DNA from: Halobellus clavatus
GTDB lineage: Archaea; Halobacteriota; Halobacteria; Halobacteriales; Haloferacaceae
DNA length: 64,000 nucleotides
Assembly: GCF_900107195.1 (NCBI RefSeq)
Contig: NZ_FNPB01000004.1
Span: 242,587 to 306,586, forward strand
Direction: 5' to 3'
The first letter of the stretch is position 1; each line of letters starts with the position of its first letter. The notes beneath the pieces are model-generated. The model was not told the origin of the DNA. It ran no database searches and saw only the letters and a program-made list of their open reading frames with translations. This document shows positions 17,531-24,964 of this stretch, one piece after another. A program made the position numbers and the translations under genes.

Positions 17531-18127
17531 CTACACCTGGCGTTCGCTGATCTCCGCGGCGATGCGGTCGCCGGGTTCGCGGAGTTCGCCGGATTCGACC
17601 TCGTAGACGTAGCCCGAGACGGTGACGTCGTCCGGAATGAACGACGACTGACGGAGGTACTCCACCTGTGCGCTGCACGCGGCGTCGATGTCGTCGGTCA
17701 TCTTCACCCAGTCGATGAGGTCGGCGTCGCCGATGGTGAGTTCGGGGAGCGACGGGTCGAGGTCTGCGCTCTCTAAATCGCCCGCCTGCGCCTCAAGCCC
17801 CTCCCGGACCGCGTCGTCGGGCGCACTCATCATCCCACAGTCCGTGTGGTTGATGACGATGATCTCGTCGGTGTCGAAGAAGTTCGTCGTCAGGGCCGCC
17901 GATCGGATGACGTCGTCTGTGACTTTTCCACCGGCGTTCCGGTAGATCTGTGCGTCGCCCAGTTCCAGTCCGAGTACGTCCTCGACGGGGATTCGCTCGT
18001 CCATACAGGCGATGACGAGGAGGTTCTTGTCCGTCGGAATGTCTTTGCGGCGACGACGGGCCCAGTCCGACCGGTCGGCCACCGACTCGTCGACGTGTTC
18101 GTGATGATCCTCGTGGGAGTGTGACAT
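17531..18127 (-). CDS. Beta-class carbonic anhydrase
   Basis: A 198-residue protein with the beta-carbonic anhydrase zinc ligands and Asp-Arg pair in order: ACMDERI (Cys, with Asp-x-Arg), RNAGG, and HTDCGMM (His and Cys). It hydrates CO2 to bicarbonate in the cytoplasm. A histidine-rich leader (HSHEDHHEHV) precedes the fold and could bind metal. The ATG at 18127 is preferred over a GTG three bases upstream. The gene ends close to and converges with the phosphatase gene. Confidence 0.92.
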   Translation of the reverse strand: MSHSHEDHHEHVDESVADRSDWARRRRKDIPTDKNLLVIACMDERIPVEDVLGLELGDAQIYRNAGGKVTDDVIRSAALTTNFFDTDEIIVINHTDCGMMSAPDDAVREGLEAQAGDLESADLDPSLPELTIGDADLIDWVKMTDDIDAACSAQVEYLRQSSFIPDDVTVSGYVYEVESGELREPGDRIAAEISERQV

Positions 18128-18277
18128 CACCCGAGATACGGCCTGAAGTGTCAGAGGGGTTCGGGTATCGAACAGCGTTGCCGTCGTCTATGACGGCCGA
18201 CGTGGGGCCGGATCAGTCGCCACACGGCCGCCGGTGGCAGTAACATTCAGGGTCGTCGCACCCCTTCATCGGAATAG

Positions 18278-18976
18278 ATGGAGACGGTCCCCCCGCAGAC
18301 GGCGCAGGTTGCGCTGGACGACGTGACGAAGGAGTACGACCTCGGCGGGACAGTCAGAGCTCTCGACGGGGTGGATCTCACCCTGGAACCGGACTCGTAC
18401 ACGGCCGTGATGGGCCCGAGCGGGTCCGGAAAGAGCACTCTGTTGAATCTCGTCGGGGCGCTCGATACGCCCACCTCCGGCGGCGTGTTCGTCGCCGGTG
18501 AGGAGGTGTCCGCGCTCTCCGAGCGCGACCGTGCCCGGCTCCGCGGTACCGAAGTGGGATTCATCTTTCAGACGTTCAACCTGATGCCGCGGCTCACCGC
18601 CGTCGAGAACACCGCCCTTCCGCTGGTGTTCGCCGGGTGGTCACCGGACCGGCGACGAGACCGGGCTGCGGACCTCCTCTCGCGGGTCGGCCTCGGCGAC
18701 CGACTGGATCACCAGCCGAACCAGCTCAGCGGCGGGCAGCGCCAGCGCGTCGCCATCGCGCGAGCGCTCGCGGCCGATCCCTCGCTCGTCCTGGCGGACG
18801 AACCGACCGGAAACGTCGACACCGACACAGGAGCCGACATTATGCGCCTCCTCGACGACCTCCAGGCCGACGGTAACACTGTCCTGCTTGTCACCCACGA
18901 ACGGCGAATCGCCACGCACGCCGACCGGATCGTGCATCTGCGCGACGGCCAGATCGAGCGAATCGAGGAACCCTGA
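18278..18976 (+). CDS. MacB/LolD-type ABC transporter ATP-binding protein
   Basis: A 232-residue ABC ATPase of the MacB/LolD/FtsE group: Walker A GPSGSGKST, Q-loop FIFQTFNLMPRLTA, signature LSGGQRQRVAIARAL, Walker B LVLADEPTGNVD and a switch histidine in VTHERR. The GNVD form and LMPRLTA Q-loop are hallmarks of the MacB group, which powers mechanotransmission by FtsX-like permeases rather than ordinary import. The permease gene begins one base after the stop, so the two form an operon. Confidence 0.92.
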   Translation: METVPPQTAQVALDDVTKEYDLGGTVRALDGVDLTLEPDSYTAVMGPSGSGKSTLLNLVGALDTPTSGGVFVAGEEVSALSERDRARLRGTEVGFIFQTFNLMPRLTAVENTALPLVFAGWSPDRRRDRAADLLSRVGLGDRLDHQPNQLSGGQRQRVAIARALAADPSLVLADEPTGNVDTDTGADIMRLLDDLQADGNTVLLVTHERRIATHADRIVHLRDGQIERIEEP

Positions 18977-18977
18977 G

Positions 18978-20228
18978 ATGGCGGACGGATCGATGCCCCT
19001 CCGCGAGGTCCGGCGGCTCGCCTGGCGTGCTATCACCGCGCACCGACTCCGCTCGGTGCTGACAGTCCTGGGTGTCGTCGTCGGAATCGGATCGGTGATC
19101 GCCTTCGCGACGTTCGGCGCGAGCGTCCAGGCGGAGGTGGTTTCGCAGTTCCAGGGGACGGGCGCGAGCGAGATTTACGTCACGCCCGGTGGTGAGGACG
19201 GCGGCCCGCCCGGTGAGGACTTCACCCGACCGGCGTTCACGACCCACGACGTCGGCGAACTGCGGGACATCGAAGGGGTGCAAGCGGTCGTCCCACGCGG
19301 GATCGTCCCGACTTCCTCGGTCGCCTTCGGGGGGCAAACGCTCGCGAGGAGTCGGATGACCGCGACGACCGAGGCGGCGTTCTCGGAGACCGTGCTGGTC
19401 AGCGGCCGAGCGTTTCGCGCGGGGGCAGACGAGATCGTCGTCAACGAGGCGGCTGCGACGCTCTTCGAGCGGAACCTCACGGTCGGGTCGACGGTGACAG
19501 TCGCCTTCGGGGACCGGACCCAGAACGTGACCGTGGTGGGCATCGTCTCGGGCACCCGCGGCAGCGTCACGCCCACCTTCGCCGGCGGCACGCCGCGGTT
19601 CTACCTCCCGGCAGATCCCTTCTACCGGACGGTCGTCGAGTCGCCGACGCTCGGCGTCGACCAGCGGGCGTATCCCCAGGTGACGGTGGTCGCCACTGCG
19701 GGTGAGACCGAGTCGGTGAAGCGAGCCGTGGAAGCGTCGCTCCAGGCCGACTCGGACGCCGCTCAACTCCTCCCGCCGGACACCGAGATCGGCGTCCGAT
19801 CGCGATCTGACATCGTCGAAGGCGTGCAGTCGGTCATCGATCGAATCACGCGCTTCGTGACCGGCGTCGCGGTGCTGTCGCTCATTGTCGGCGCGTTCGG
19901 CATCGCGAATATTATGCTCGTGAGCGTCACGCAGCGCACCCGCGAGATCGGCGTGATGAAGGCCGTCGGCGCGACCAACCGCGAGGTGATGGCGCTCTTT
20001 CTCGCGGAGTCGGTCACACTGAGCGGCGCGGGCGCGCTCGCCGGCATTCCCGTCGGTCTCGGCGTCGGATACGCCGCGACGCGATACGCCGAGGTGGGAT
20101 TCACCATCGCGGTCGGGTGGATCGGTATCGCTGTGGGGATCGGACTGGTCATCGGCGTCGTCGCCGGACTGTATCCGGCGTGGCGCGCGGCGCGGGTCGA
20201 TCCGATCGATGCCCTGCGCTACGAATAA
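18978..20228 (+). CDS. MacB/FtsX-family ABC transporter permease
   Basis: A 416-residue permease with the MacB plan. One transmembrane helix lies near residue 25-45 (LRSVLTVLGVVVGIGSVIAF), followed by an extracytoplasmic domain of about 230 residues (MacB-PCD type). Three C-terminal helices make the FtsX domain, including the conserved IANIMLVSVTQRTREIGVMKAVGAT segment before the second of them. Together with the ATPase it would extrude or reposition a substrate at the cell surface, such as a lipoprotein or peptide. The ATG at 18978 is chosen because the frame upstream lies inside the ATPase gene. Confidence 0.92.
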   Translation: MADGSMPLREVRRLAWRAITAHRLRSVLTVLGVVVGIGSVIAFATFGASVQAEVVSQFQGTGASEIYVTPGGEDGGPPGEDFTRPAFTTHDVGELRDIEGVQAVVPRGIVPTSSVAFGGQTLARSRMTATTEAAFSETVLVSGRAFRAGADEIVVNEAAATLFERNLTVGSTVTVAFGDRTQNVTVVGIVSGTRGSVTPTFAGGTPRFYLPADPFYRTVVESPTLGVDQRAYPQVTVVATAGETESVKRAVEASLQADSDAAQLLPPDTEIGVRSRSDIVEGVQSVIDRITRFVTGVAVLSLIVGAFGIANIMLVSVTQRTREIGVMKAVGATNREVMALFLAESVTLSGAGALAGIPVGLGVGYAATRYAEVGFTIAVGWIGIAVGIGLVIGVVAGLYPAWRAARVDPIDALRYE

Positions 20229-20254
20229 CGGGGGTTAACCCACTTTGCCACGTG

Positions 20255-20262
20255 ATTTATAC
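20255..20262 (+). promoter_or_regulatory. TATA box for the second hybrid sensor gene
   Basis: ATTTATAC lies about 33 bp before the ATG at 20291 and 27 bp after the stop of the upstream permease gene. It is the only clear promoter candidate in the gap. Confidence 0.45.
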
Positions 20263-20290
20263 CATCTGAGAGCAAGTATCAGATACACCA

Positions 20291-22567
20291 ATGACCGTCC
20301 GGAGCGACGAGATTCGTGTCCTCCACGTCGACGACGACGCGGAGTTCGCAGATCTGACGGCCACTTTTCTACAGCGGGCGGACGACCGTATCCGCGTCCA
20401 GACGGCCACCGGCGCTGCGGACGCACTCGACCGTCTCGAAGCCGATCCGGACGCCGTCGACTGCATCCTCTCAGATCACGATATGCCCGGTCGCGACGGG
20501 ATCGAACTCCTCCGGACTGTCCGCGACCAGTTCTCGGACCTCCCGTTCATCCTCTTCACCGGAAAAGGCTCCGAGGCGGTCGCGAGCCGAGCGATCTCCG
20601 AAGGCGTGACCGACTACCTCCAGAAAGAGACCGGCACCGAACAGTACGAGGTCCTCGCCAACCGAATCGCGAACGCCGTTCAACACCGCCGCTCGTGGGA
20701 GGAACTGGCGAACCGGAACCAGGAACTCCGCGTCTACGAGCGGATGGTCAACTCGATGCAGGAGTCGGCGTGCGTCTACGACGAGGCGGGGCGCTTTCGG
20801 ATGGTCAATCAGTACCTGGCCGAGGGCCACGGGACGACGCCGTCTGAACTCGAAGGGGAGATCAGCGATCTGATTCCGCGTCTCAGGGCGGAGCACGAGA
20901 ACGACCCGTACCAGGAACTGCTGGACGGTGAGCGTGCGGAACTCCGTGGCGAGATGAAAGGCGAGTTCCCGAGACACGGTTATGGGGTCATCGAGTACCG
21001 AATCACGCCGCTCGTGATCGACGGCGAGATCGAGGGGGCGGTCGGCGTGGCCCGCGACATCACCGAGCGCCGTCAGCGCGAGGCGGAACTCGTCCGCCTC
21101 CAGGACCTCCTCGACGAAACCGAGCGCCTCGCCCACGTCGGTGGATGGGAGATCGACGCCGAGACGATGGAACTCGTCTGGACAGAGCACCTCTCTTCGC
21201 TGCTCGGCCTGGATCCGGAGACCGACCCCTCGCTCTCACAGGTCATCGAGACGATCCACGAGGACGATCGCGACCGAGTCTCCGATGCCATCTGCCGTGC
21301 ACTCGACCACGGCGAAGAGTTCGAGATCGAAGGGCGCGTCCACGACGGCGATACGCTCCGGTGCGTACAGATTCACGGCGTGCCCAGGCTGTCTGAAGGG
21401 GCCGTCGAGGCAGTCCGCGGCGCGGTGCGCGACGTCACAGAGCACCGGCAGCGTGAGCGCGAACTCGATCAGGCTCGCGCGGAGTACGAGGAACTGTTCA
21501 ACGGGATGAACGACGCCGCGTGGGTGATCGATCCGGATGGGTCGATCGTCGCGGTCAACGACGCCGCCGTCGAGCGGACCGGCTACTCCCGCGAGGAACT
21601 GCTCTCGATGCGCCCGCACGACATCGACGCGGGGACGGAGAACGAGGAGATCACCCGGCTGATCGAGACGATGCCCGAAGACGGCATCCAGATCATCGAA
21701 ACGGTCAGAGAGACCAAAGACGGCGAGCACATCCCCGTCGAGATCGGGTCGAGTCTGATCACCTACCGCGGCCAGACGGCTATCCTGAGCATCGGACGGG
21801 ACATCACCAACCGAAAACGCCGGGAGCAACAACTCGAAGAGTTCGCGAGTGTCGTCAGCCACGATCTCAGAAACCCCCTCAACGTCGCCGAGGGACGGCT
21901 CGAACTGGCCAGAGCCCAGTGCGACAGCGACCATCTCGACCGCGTCGCGGACGCCCACGATCGGATGACGACGCTGATCGAGAACCTCCTCGCGCTGGCG
22001 CGGAGCAGCGATGCAAACCCGGACTGCTCGCCGGTTTCGTTACCGGACCTCGCCGACCGGAGTTGGCAACTCGTGGAGACGGCGGACGCGACGCTGGAGA
22101 CGGAGACTGACCGCTCGGTCTGGGTGGATCCATCGCGAGCGAAACAGTTGTTCGAGAACCTGTTCCGAAACGCTCTCGAACACGGGTCGACCGACGCTCT
22201 TTCAGCGGGCCAAGACCGAGTCGAGATAGACAGTGCGACCGACGATCGAGAGCCCACCGATCTCGTGCGGGGCGGCTCCGGTACCGGCCGCTCTGCGGAC
22301 ACTAACGAACGCGACGAGTCGAGCGTCACGGTCACCGTCGGTGACTTCGAGGATGGCTTTTACGTCGCGGACGACGGTCCCGGGATCTCCGCCGATGAGC
22401 GCGATCGCGTGTTCGAAACCGGATACTCGTCGTCCGCAGAAGGGATCGGATTCGGTCTGAGCATCGTCGCACAGGTCGCGGAATCACACGACTGGGACGT
22501 CGACGTGACGACGAGCGAGCGTGGTGGCGCGCGATTCGAGTTCACTGACGTCGACTTCGCGGAGTGA
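20291..22567 (+). CDS. Hybrid sensor: receiver, three PAS domains, histidine kinase with a low-complexity insert
   Basis: A 758-residue cytoplasmic signalling protein. The N-terminal receiver has its phosphoacceptor Asp in ILSDHDMPG. Three PAS units follow (about 140-265, 270-390 and 395-510). The HisKA domain has its H box in SVVSHDLRNPLN near residue 523, and the ATPase domain has the N box LFENLFRNALEHG and the G1 box DDGPGIS. Between the N and G1 boxes lies an insert of about 45 residues rich in Asp, Thr, Ser and Gly, absent from ordinary HATPase domains. It is probably a solvent loop and does not remove the catalytic boxes. The input signal cannot be read from the sequence. Confidence 0.9.
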   Translation: MTVRSDEIRVLHVDDDAEFADLTATFLQRADDRIRVQTATGAADALDRLEADPDAVDCILSDHDMPGRDGIELLRTVRDQFSDLPFILFTGKGSEAVASRAISEGVTDYLQKETGTEQYEVLANRIANAVQHRRSWEELANRNQELRVYERMVNSMQESACVYDEAGRFRMVNQYLAEGHGTTPSELEGEISDLIPRLRAEHENDPYQELLDGERAELRGEMKGEFPRHGYGVIEYRITPLVIDGEIEGAVGVARDITERRQREAELVRLQDLLDETERLAHVGGWEIDAETMELVWTEHLSSLLGLDPETDPSLSQVIETIHEDDRDRVSDAICRALDHGEEFEIEGRVHDGDTLRCVQIHGVPRLSEGAVEAVRGAVRDVTEHRQRERELDQARAEYEELFNGMNDAAWVIDPDGSIVAVNDAAVERTGYSREELLSMRPHDIDAGTENEEITRLIETMPEDGIQIIETVRETKDGEHIPVEIGSSLITYRGQTAILSIGRDITNRKRREQQLEEFASVVSHDLRNPLNVAEGRLELARAQCDSDHLDRVADAHDRMTTLIENLLALARSSDANPDCSPVSLPDLADRSWQLVETADATLETETDRSVWVDPSRAKQLFENLFRNALEHGSTDALSAGQDRVEIDSATDDREPTDLVRGGSGTGRSADTNERDESSVTVTVGDFEDGFYVADDGPGISADERDRVFETGYSSSAEGIGFGLSIVAQVAESHDWDVDVTTSERGGARFEFTDVDFAE

Positions 22568-22629
22568 TCCCCGACGAGTCGTCACACCGGTGAGAAACGG
22601 ATTTGTACGCCCTGCGCAAAGAGGCGCCT

Positions 22630-22810
22630 ATGAGCGAACCGGAGGCGGCCGCCCACAGCGGTGACACCCACGAGCAGATTATGGAGGCGACCTTCCGCGC
22701 CGTGAGCAAACACGGGTACACGGACCTCCGGGTCCGCGACATCGGGGCCGAGATGGAGCTCTCACGCCAGGTGATTCACTACCACTTCGACAGGCGGAAC
22801 AGGCCAAGTG
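22630..22810 (+). pseudogene. TetR-family regulator, truncated by an insertion element
   Basis: The N-terminal half of a TetR repressor is intact: a helix-turn-helix at about residues 14-55 with the ATFRAVSKHGYTDLRVRDIG and SRQVIHYHFD motifs. Just after HYHFD the frame runs into the hairpin end of an IS200/IS605-type element and ends soon after. The missing ligand-binding half is not found past the right end of the element, so the gene is broken rather than simply interrupted. The ATG at 22630 is used. TetR proteins usually repress nearby efflux genes, and no such gene is seen beside it here. Confidence 0.8.
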
Positions 22811-22831
22811 CCTCGGGGCTTGACCCCGAGG
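22811..22831. repeat. Left-end hairpin of the IS element
   Basis: A perfect 8-bp stem with a 5-base loop, identical to the copy at 24770-24790. In this family such hairpins are the TnpA recognition sites. Confidence 0.85.
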
Positions 22832-22850
22832 GTGAAGGCCGTGAGCTCGG

Positions 22851-23249
22851 CTAAACGTGTTCCGTTCGCTCGATGTACTGTTCAATCGTATCGGTCGAAA
22901 CGTCACCAGCCGTCCCGACATAGTACGATTCCTCCCAGAACCCACCGCCCCACAGGTATTCCTGTAACAGAGGTTCGTGCTGTTGCCACATCTCTCGTGC
23001 TGTAATGCTCTTGACTGTCCGTACAATCTCGCTCGGGGCGTATTTGGGATGTGCCGACAGAAACAGATGTACGTGGTCGGGTGAGATGTGCAACGACAGT
23101 ATCTCGTAGTTGTAGTCGTCGCACACCTCTCGAAAACTCGATTCCAGTGAGTCTTCTATCACACCCAGTATCGGGTGTCGATACTTCGGACACCACACGA
23201 AGTGGTAGTTAACGTTGTATACCGTGTGGTTTGACCGTTTCTCACCCAT
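22851..23249 (-). CDS. tnpA: IS200/IS605 family transposase TnpA (HUH-Y1)
   Basis: A 132-residue Y1 transposase. The HUH motif is visible as PDHVHLF (His-Val-His), the N terminus VYNVNYHFVWCPKYRHP is typical, and the conserved catalytic tyrosine is likely in IEQYIER near the C terminus. It cuts and rejoins single-stranded DNA at the hairpin ends through a 5'-phosphotyrosine link. The length matches the family. The ATG at 23249 lies about 26 bp from a TATA-like AATACTTTTG on the minus strand. The frame looks intact, so the element may still move. Confidence 0.92.
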   Translation of the reverse strand: MGEKRSNHTVYNVNYHFVWCPKYRHPILGVIEDSLESSFREVCDDYNYEILSLHISPDHVHLFLSAHPKYAPSEIVRTVKSITAREMWQQHEPLLQEYLWGGGFWEESYYVGTAGDVSTDTIEQYIERTEHV

Positions 23250-23269
23250 ACTGTCAACACGCACACCAA

Positions 23270-23320
23270 TCAAAAGTATTCTGTGGGATGACTCATAGCC
23301 TTCTACCAGTATACTTTTGA
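23270..23320. promoter_or_regulatory. Mirrored divergent promoters of the IS element
   Basis: Two TATA-like boxes face away from each other: AATACTTTTGA on the minus strand (about 23272-23282) for tnpA and TATACTTTTGA on the plus strand (about 23310-23320) for the short ORF and tnpB. Each is about 25 bp from its start codon, so both transcripts would be leaderless. Confidence 0.5.
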
Positions 23321-23337
23321 CCGTGGGGCCGCAAACA

Positions 23338-23484
23338 GTGGATGTGACGAAACAACTCAAGGTATCCGACACTGTGTACGACGACCTTGACGAACTCAAG
23401 GAGGAAGAAGACCACACGAGCTTCGACAGCGTACTGCGAACACTCATTCTCCACTACCGTCACGTCAAACCAACCGAAGAATGA
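23338..23484 (+). CDS. Small antitoxin-like protein upstream of tnpB
   Basis: A 48-residue frame (GTG start) encoding VDVTKQLKVSDTVYDDLDELK..., ending HVKPTEE. It resembles the short VapB/ribbon-helix-helix-like proteins that accompany TnpB genes in haloarchaeal elements. Its stop overlaps the tnpB start as ATGA, which indicates translational coupling, and a TATA box lies 25 bp upstream of the GTG. It could bind element DNA and set TnpB levels, but no function is established. A second GTG at 23344 would shorten it by two residues. Confidence 0.7.
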   Translation: MDVTKQLKVSDTVYDDLDELKEEEDHTSFDSVLRTLILHYRHVKPTEE

Positions 23485-24758
23485 CCGACGTACAGACTCT
23501 CGTGAAGACGCTGGATTTCCAACTGAACATCCAGAGTGACAACGAGAGTCTGCTGGAAGACGCCACGCTCGAATCACGGTGGGCCTACAACGAAACCATC
23601 CGTCTCGCCAAGCAGGGAGTTGACTGGGATGAAATCCCCGACCGCGTGGCCGACGACGCCGACCTCGTGAAAAACACCACACAGCGTGTCGTTGCGAAAG
23701 CACTGGGTGCGATGGAAAACTACCACGAGTACGACGACTTCGGCCTGCCGAGCCACACCAAAGACGGCGCGTACCCGCTTCGAGCCAACTACGAAGAAGG
23801 CTACAACCTCACGCTTCGAGACGACGGTACTATCGAGTTCCGTATCAGTGCCAAGCCGTACAAGCACGTCAAAGGTGTGCTGGAAGGCGACGACACCCAT
23901 CTCGACATTCTGCGGGCGGCACTCGCTGGTGACGAGTGGACCATCGGAACAGCAGAAGCACTGTTCCACAATGGAACACCCGAGTTGCACGTCAACGTCA
24001 ACAACACCGAGCGTACTGTCCGAGAGAAACAGGACTCTCGGACGGTCATCGGCGTGGACGTGAACGAAGACAATGTAGCACTGTCGGCACTGTCAGCAGA
24101 AGGCGTTGAGGATACGCTGGTCATCGACTTCCCCGAAATCAAGTTCGAGCGTCACCGCTACTTCACGATGCGAAAGCGGGTGCAGAACGCCGAGAAACCG
24201 AGTATGCACGATACGCTCGAAGGACGAGAAGAACGGTTCGTCCGTGACCGACTCCACAAGGTAAGTCGTCACATCGTGGGATGGAGCCAACAGTTCGAGA
24301 CACCGTGCATCGTCTTTGAAGACCTCAAAGAGATGCGCGACAGTATCGACTACGGCACGCGGATGAATCGACGCTTGCACCACCTGCCGTTCCGCGCGCT
24401 CCAATACTACACGTCGTACAAGGCCGCCTTCGAAGGCCTGCCAACGGCGTGGATTGACCCTGAATACACGAGTCAGCAGTGTCCGATGTGTGGACATACG
24501 GAACGGGCGAACCGCAACAAAAAGCGGTTCAAGTGCCGAGACTGTGGGCACCAAGACCACGCCGACCGAGGTGCGAGCATCAACATCGCCGTCAAAGGTA
24601 TCAATAAGTATCAAGACTGGAATGTGCCTGCTCTCAACAGTCTTCCCCAAGTGCGGAAGGTGCGACGGCAGGCATCGGGGGTCGTGGACGCCCCGACCGT
24701 GACCTCGGATACCGTGAGAGGGCATCATCCCAATGGTATCCTAGGCGTGTCCGACTAA
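23481..24758 (+). CDS. tnpB: TnpB, RNA-guided nuclease of the IS element
   Basis: A 425-residue TnpB with the RuvC-like residues: Asp in GVDVNEDN, Glu in IVFEDLKEMR and Asp in HADRGASINIA. The treble-clef zinc site is CPMCGHT...FKCRDCGHQ. TnpB proteins are RNA-guided DNA endonucleases that use an RNA from the right end of the element and help it persist at its donor site. The length is usual for the family. All catalytic positions are present, so the nuclease is probably active. It is coupled by ATGA overlap to the small ORF before it. Confidence 0.92.
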   Translation: MTDVQTLVKTLDFQLNIQSDNESLLEDATLESRWAYNETIRLAKQGVDWDEIPDRVADDADLVKNTTQRVVAKALGAMENYHEYDDFGLPSHTKDGAYPLRANYEEGYNLTLRDDGTIEFRISAKPYKHVKGVLEGDDTHLDILRAALAGDEWTIGTAEALFHNGTPELHVNVNNTERTVREKQDSRTVIGVDVNEDNVALSALSAEGVEDTLVIDFPEIKFERHRYFTMRKRVQNAEKPSMHDTLEGREERFVRDRLHKVSRHIVGWSQQFETPCIVFEDLKEMRDSIDYGTRMNRRLHHLPFRALQYYTSYKAAFEGLPTAWIDPEYTSQQCPMCGHTERANRNKKRFKCRDCGHQDHADRGASINIAVKGINKYQDWNVPALNSLPQVRKVRRQASGVVDAPTVTSDTVRGHHPNGILGVSD

Positions 24759-24790
24759 TCCACGGGAAGCCTCGGGGCTTGACCCCGAGG
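24600..24790 (+). ncRNA. Probable omega RNA (guide RNA) region of tnpB
   Basis: In IS605-type elements the guide RNA starts within the 3' part of tnpB, ends at the right hairpin, and takes its guide from the bases just beyond the element. By position that covers about 24600-24790, with the guide beginning near 24791. No folding was computed. The call rests on family knowledge and the intact hairpin. Confidence 0.3.
24770..24790. repeat. Right-end hairpin of the IS element
   Basis: The same 21-base hairpin as at 22811-22831, in direct orientation, just after the tnpB stop. Confidence 0.85.
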
Positions 24791-24833
24791 CAGTTCACCA
24801 TACCGCTCTTTCACGCCCCCGGCTGAAAGTATC

Positions 24834-24847
24834 TTACCATCTGGTAA
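24834..24847. promoter_or_regulatory. Perfect palindrome, candidate repressor operator
   Basis: TTACCATCTGGTAA is a 6-2-6 perfect inverted repeat, 44 bp beyond the right hairpin and about 118 bp before the lipoprotein gene at 24965. Its size and symmetry suit a dimeric TetR-type repressor. It may be the operator of the broken tetR or of a lost target gene (inference). Confidence 0.35.
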
Positions 24848-24964
24848 AAACGACCGGGAGTTTGCACCGCTCGAACCTGACATAAATAACTACCGACGAG
24901 CCGCGGCGGCCCGTGGCTCGGACCCGGTTTATAGGTGGGAGCCGCCTCCAGAGAGAAATGCCGT

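Larger units (their letters stand above)
22811..24790. mobile_element. IS200/IS605-family insertion element, divergent tnpA and tnpB
   Basis: An element of about 2 kb. Both ends carry the same 21-base hairpin (8-bp stem CCTCGGGG/CCCCGAGG with CTTGA loop) in direct orientation, as subterminal imperfect palindromes do in this family. Inside, tnpA runs left and a short ORF plus tnpB run right. The exact end nucleotides are not resolved, so hairpin-to-hairpin is given; the real ends are a few bases further out. The element inserted into a tetR gene. A TnpA recognising hairpins and leaving no target duplication agrees with the absence of flanking repeats. Confidence 0.88.
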
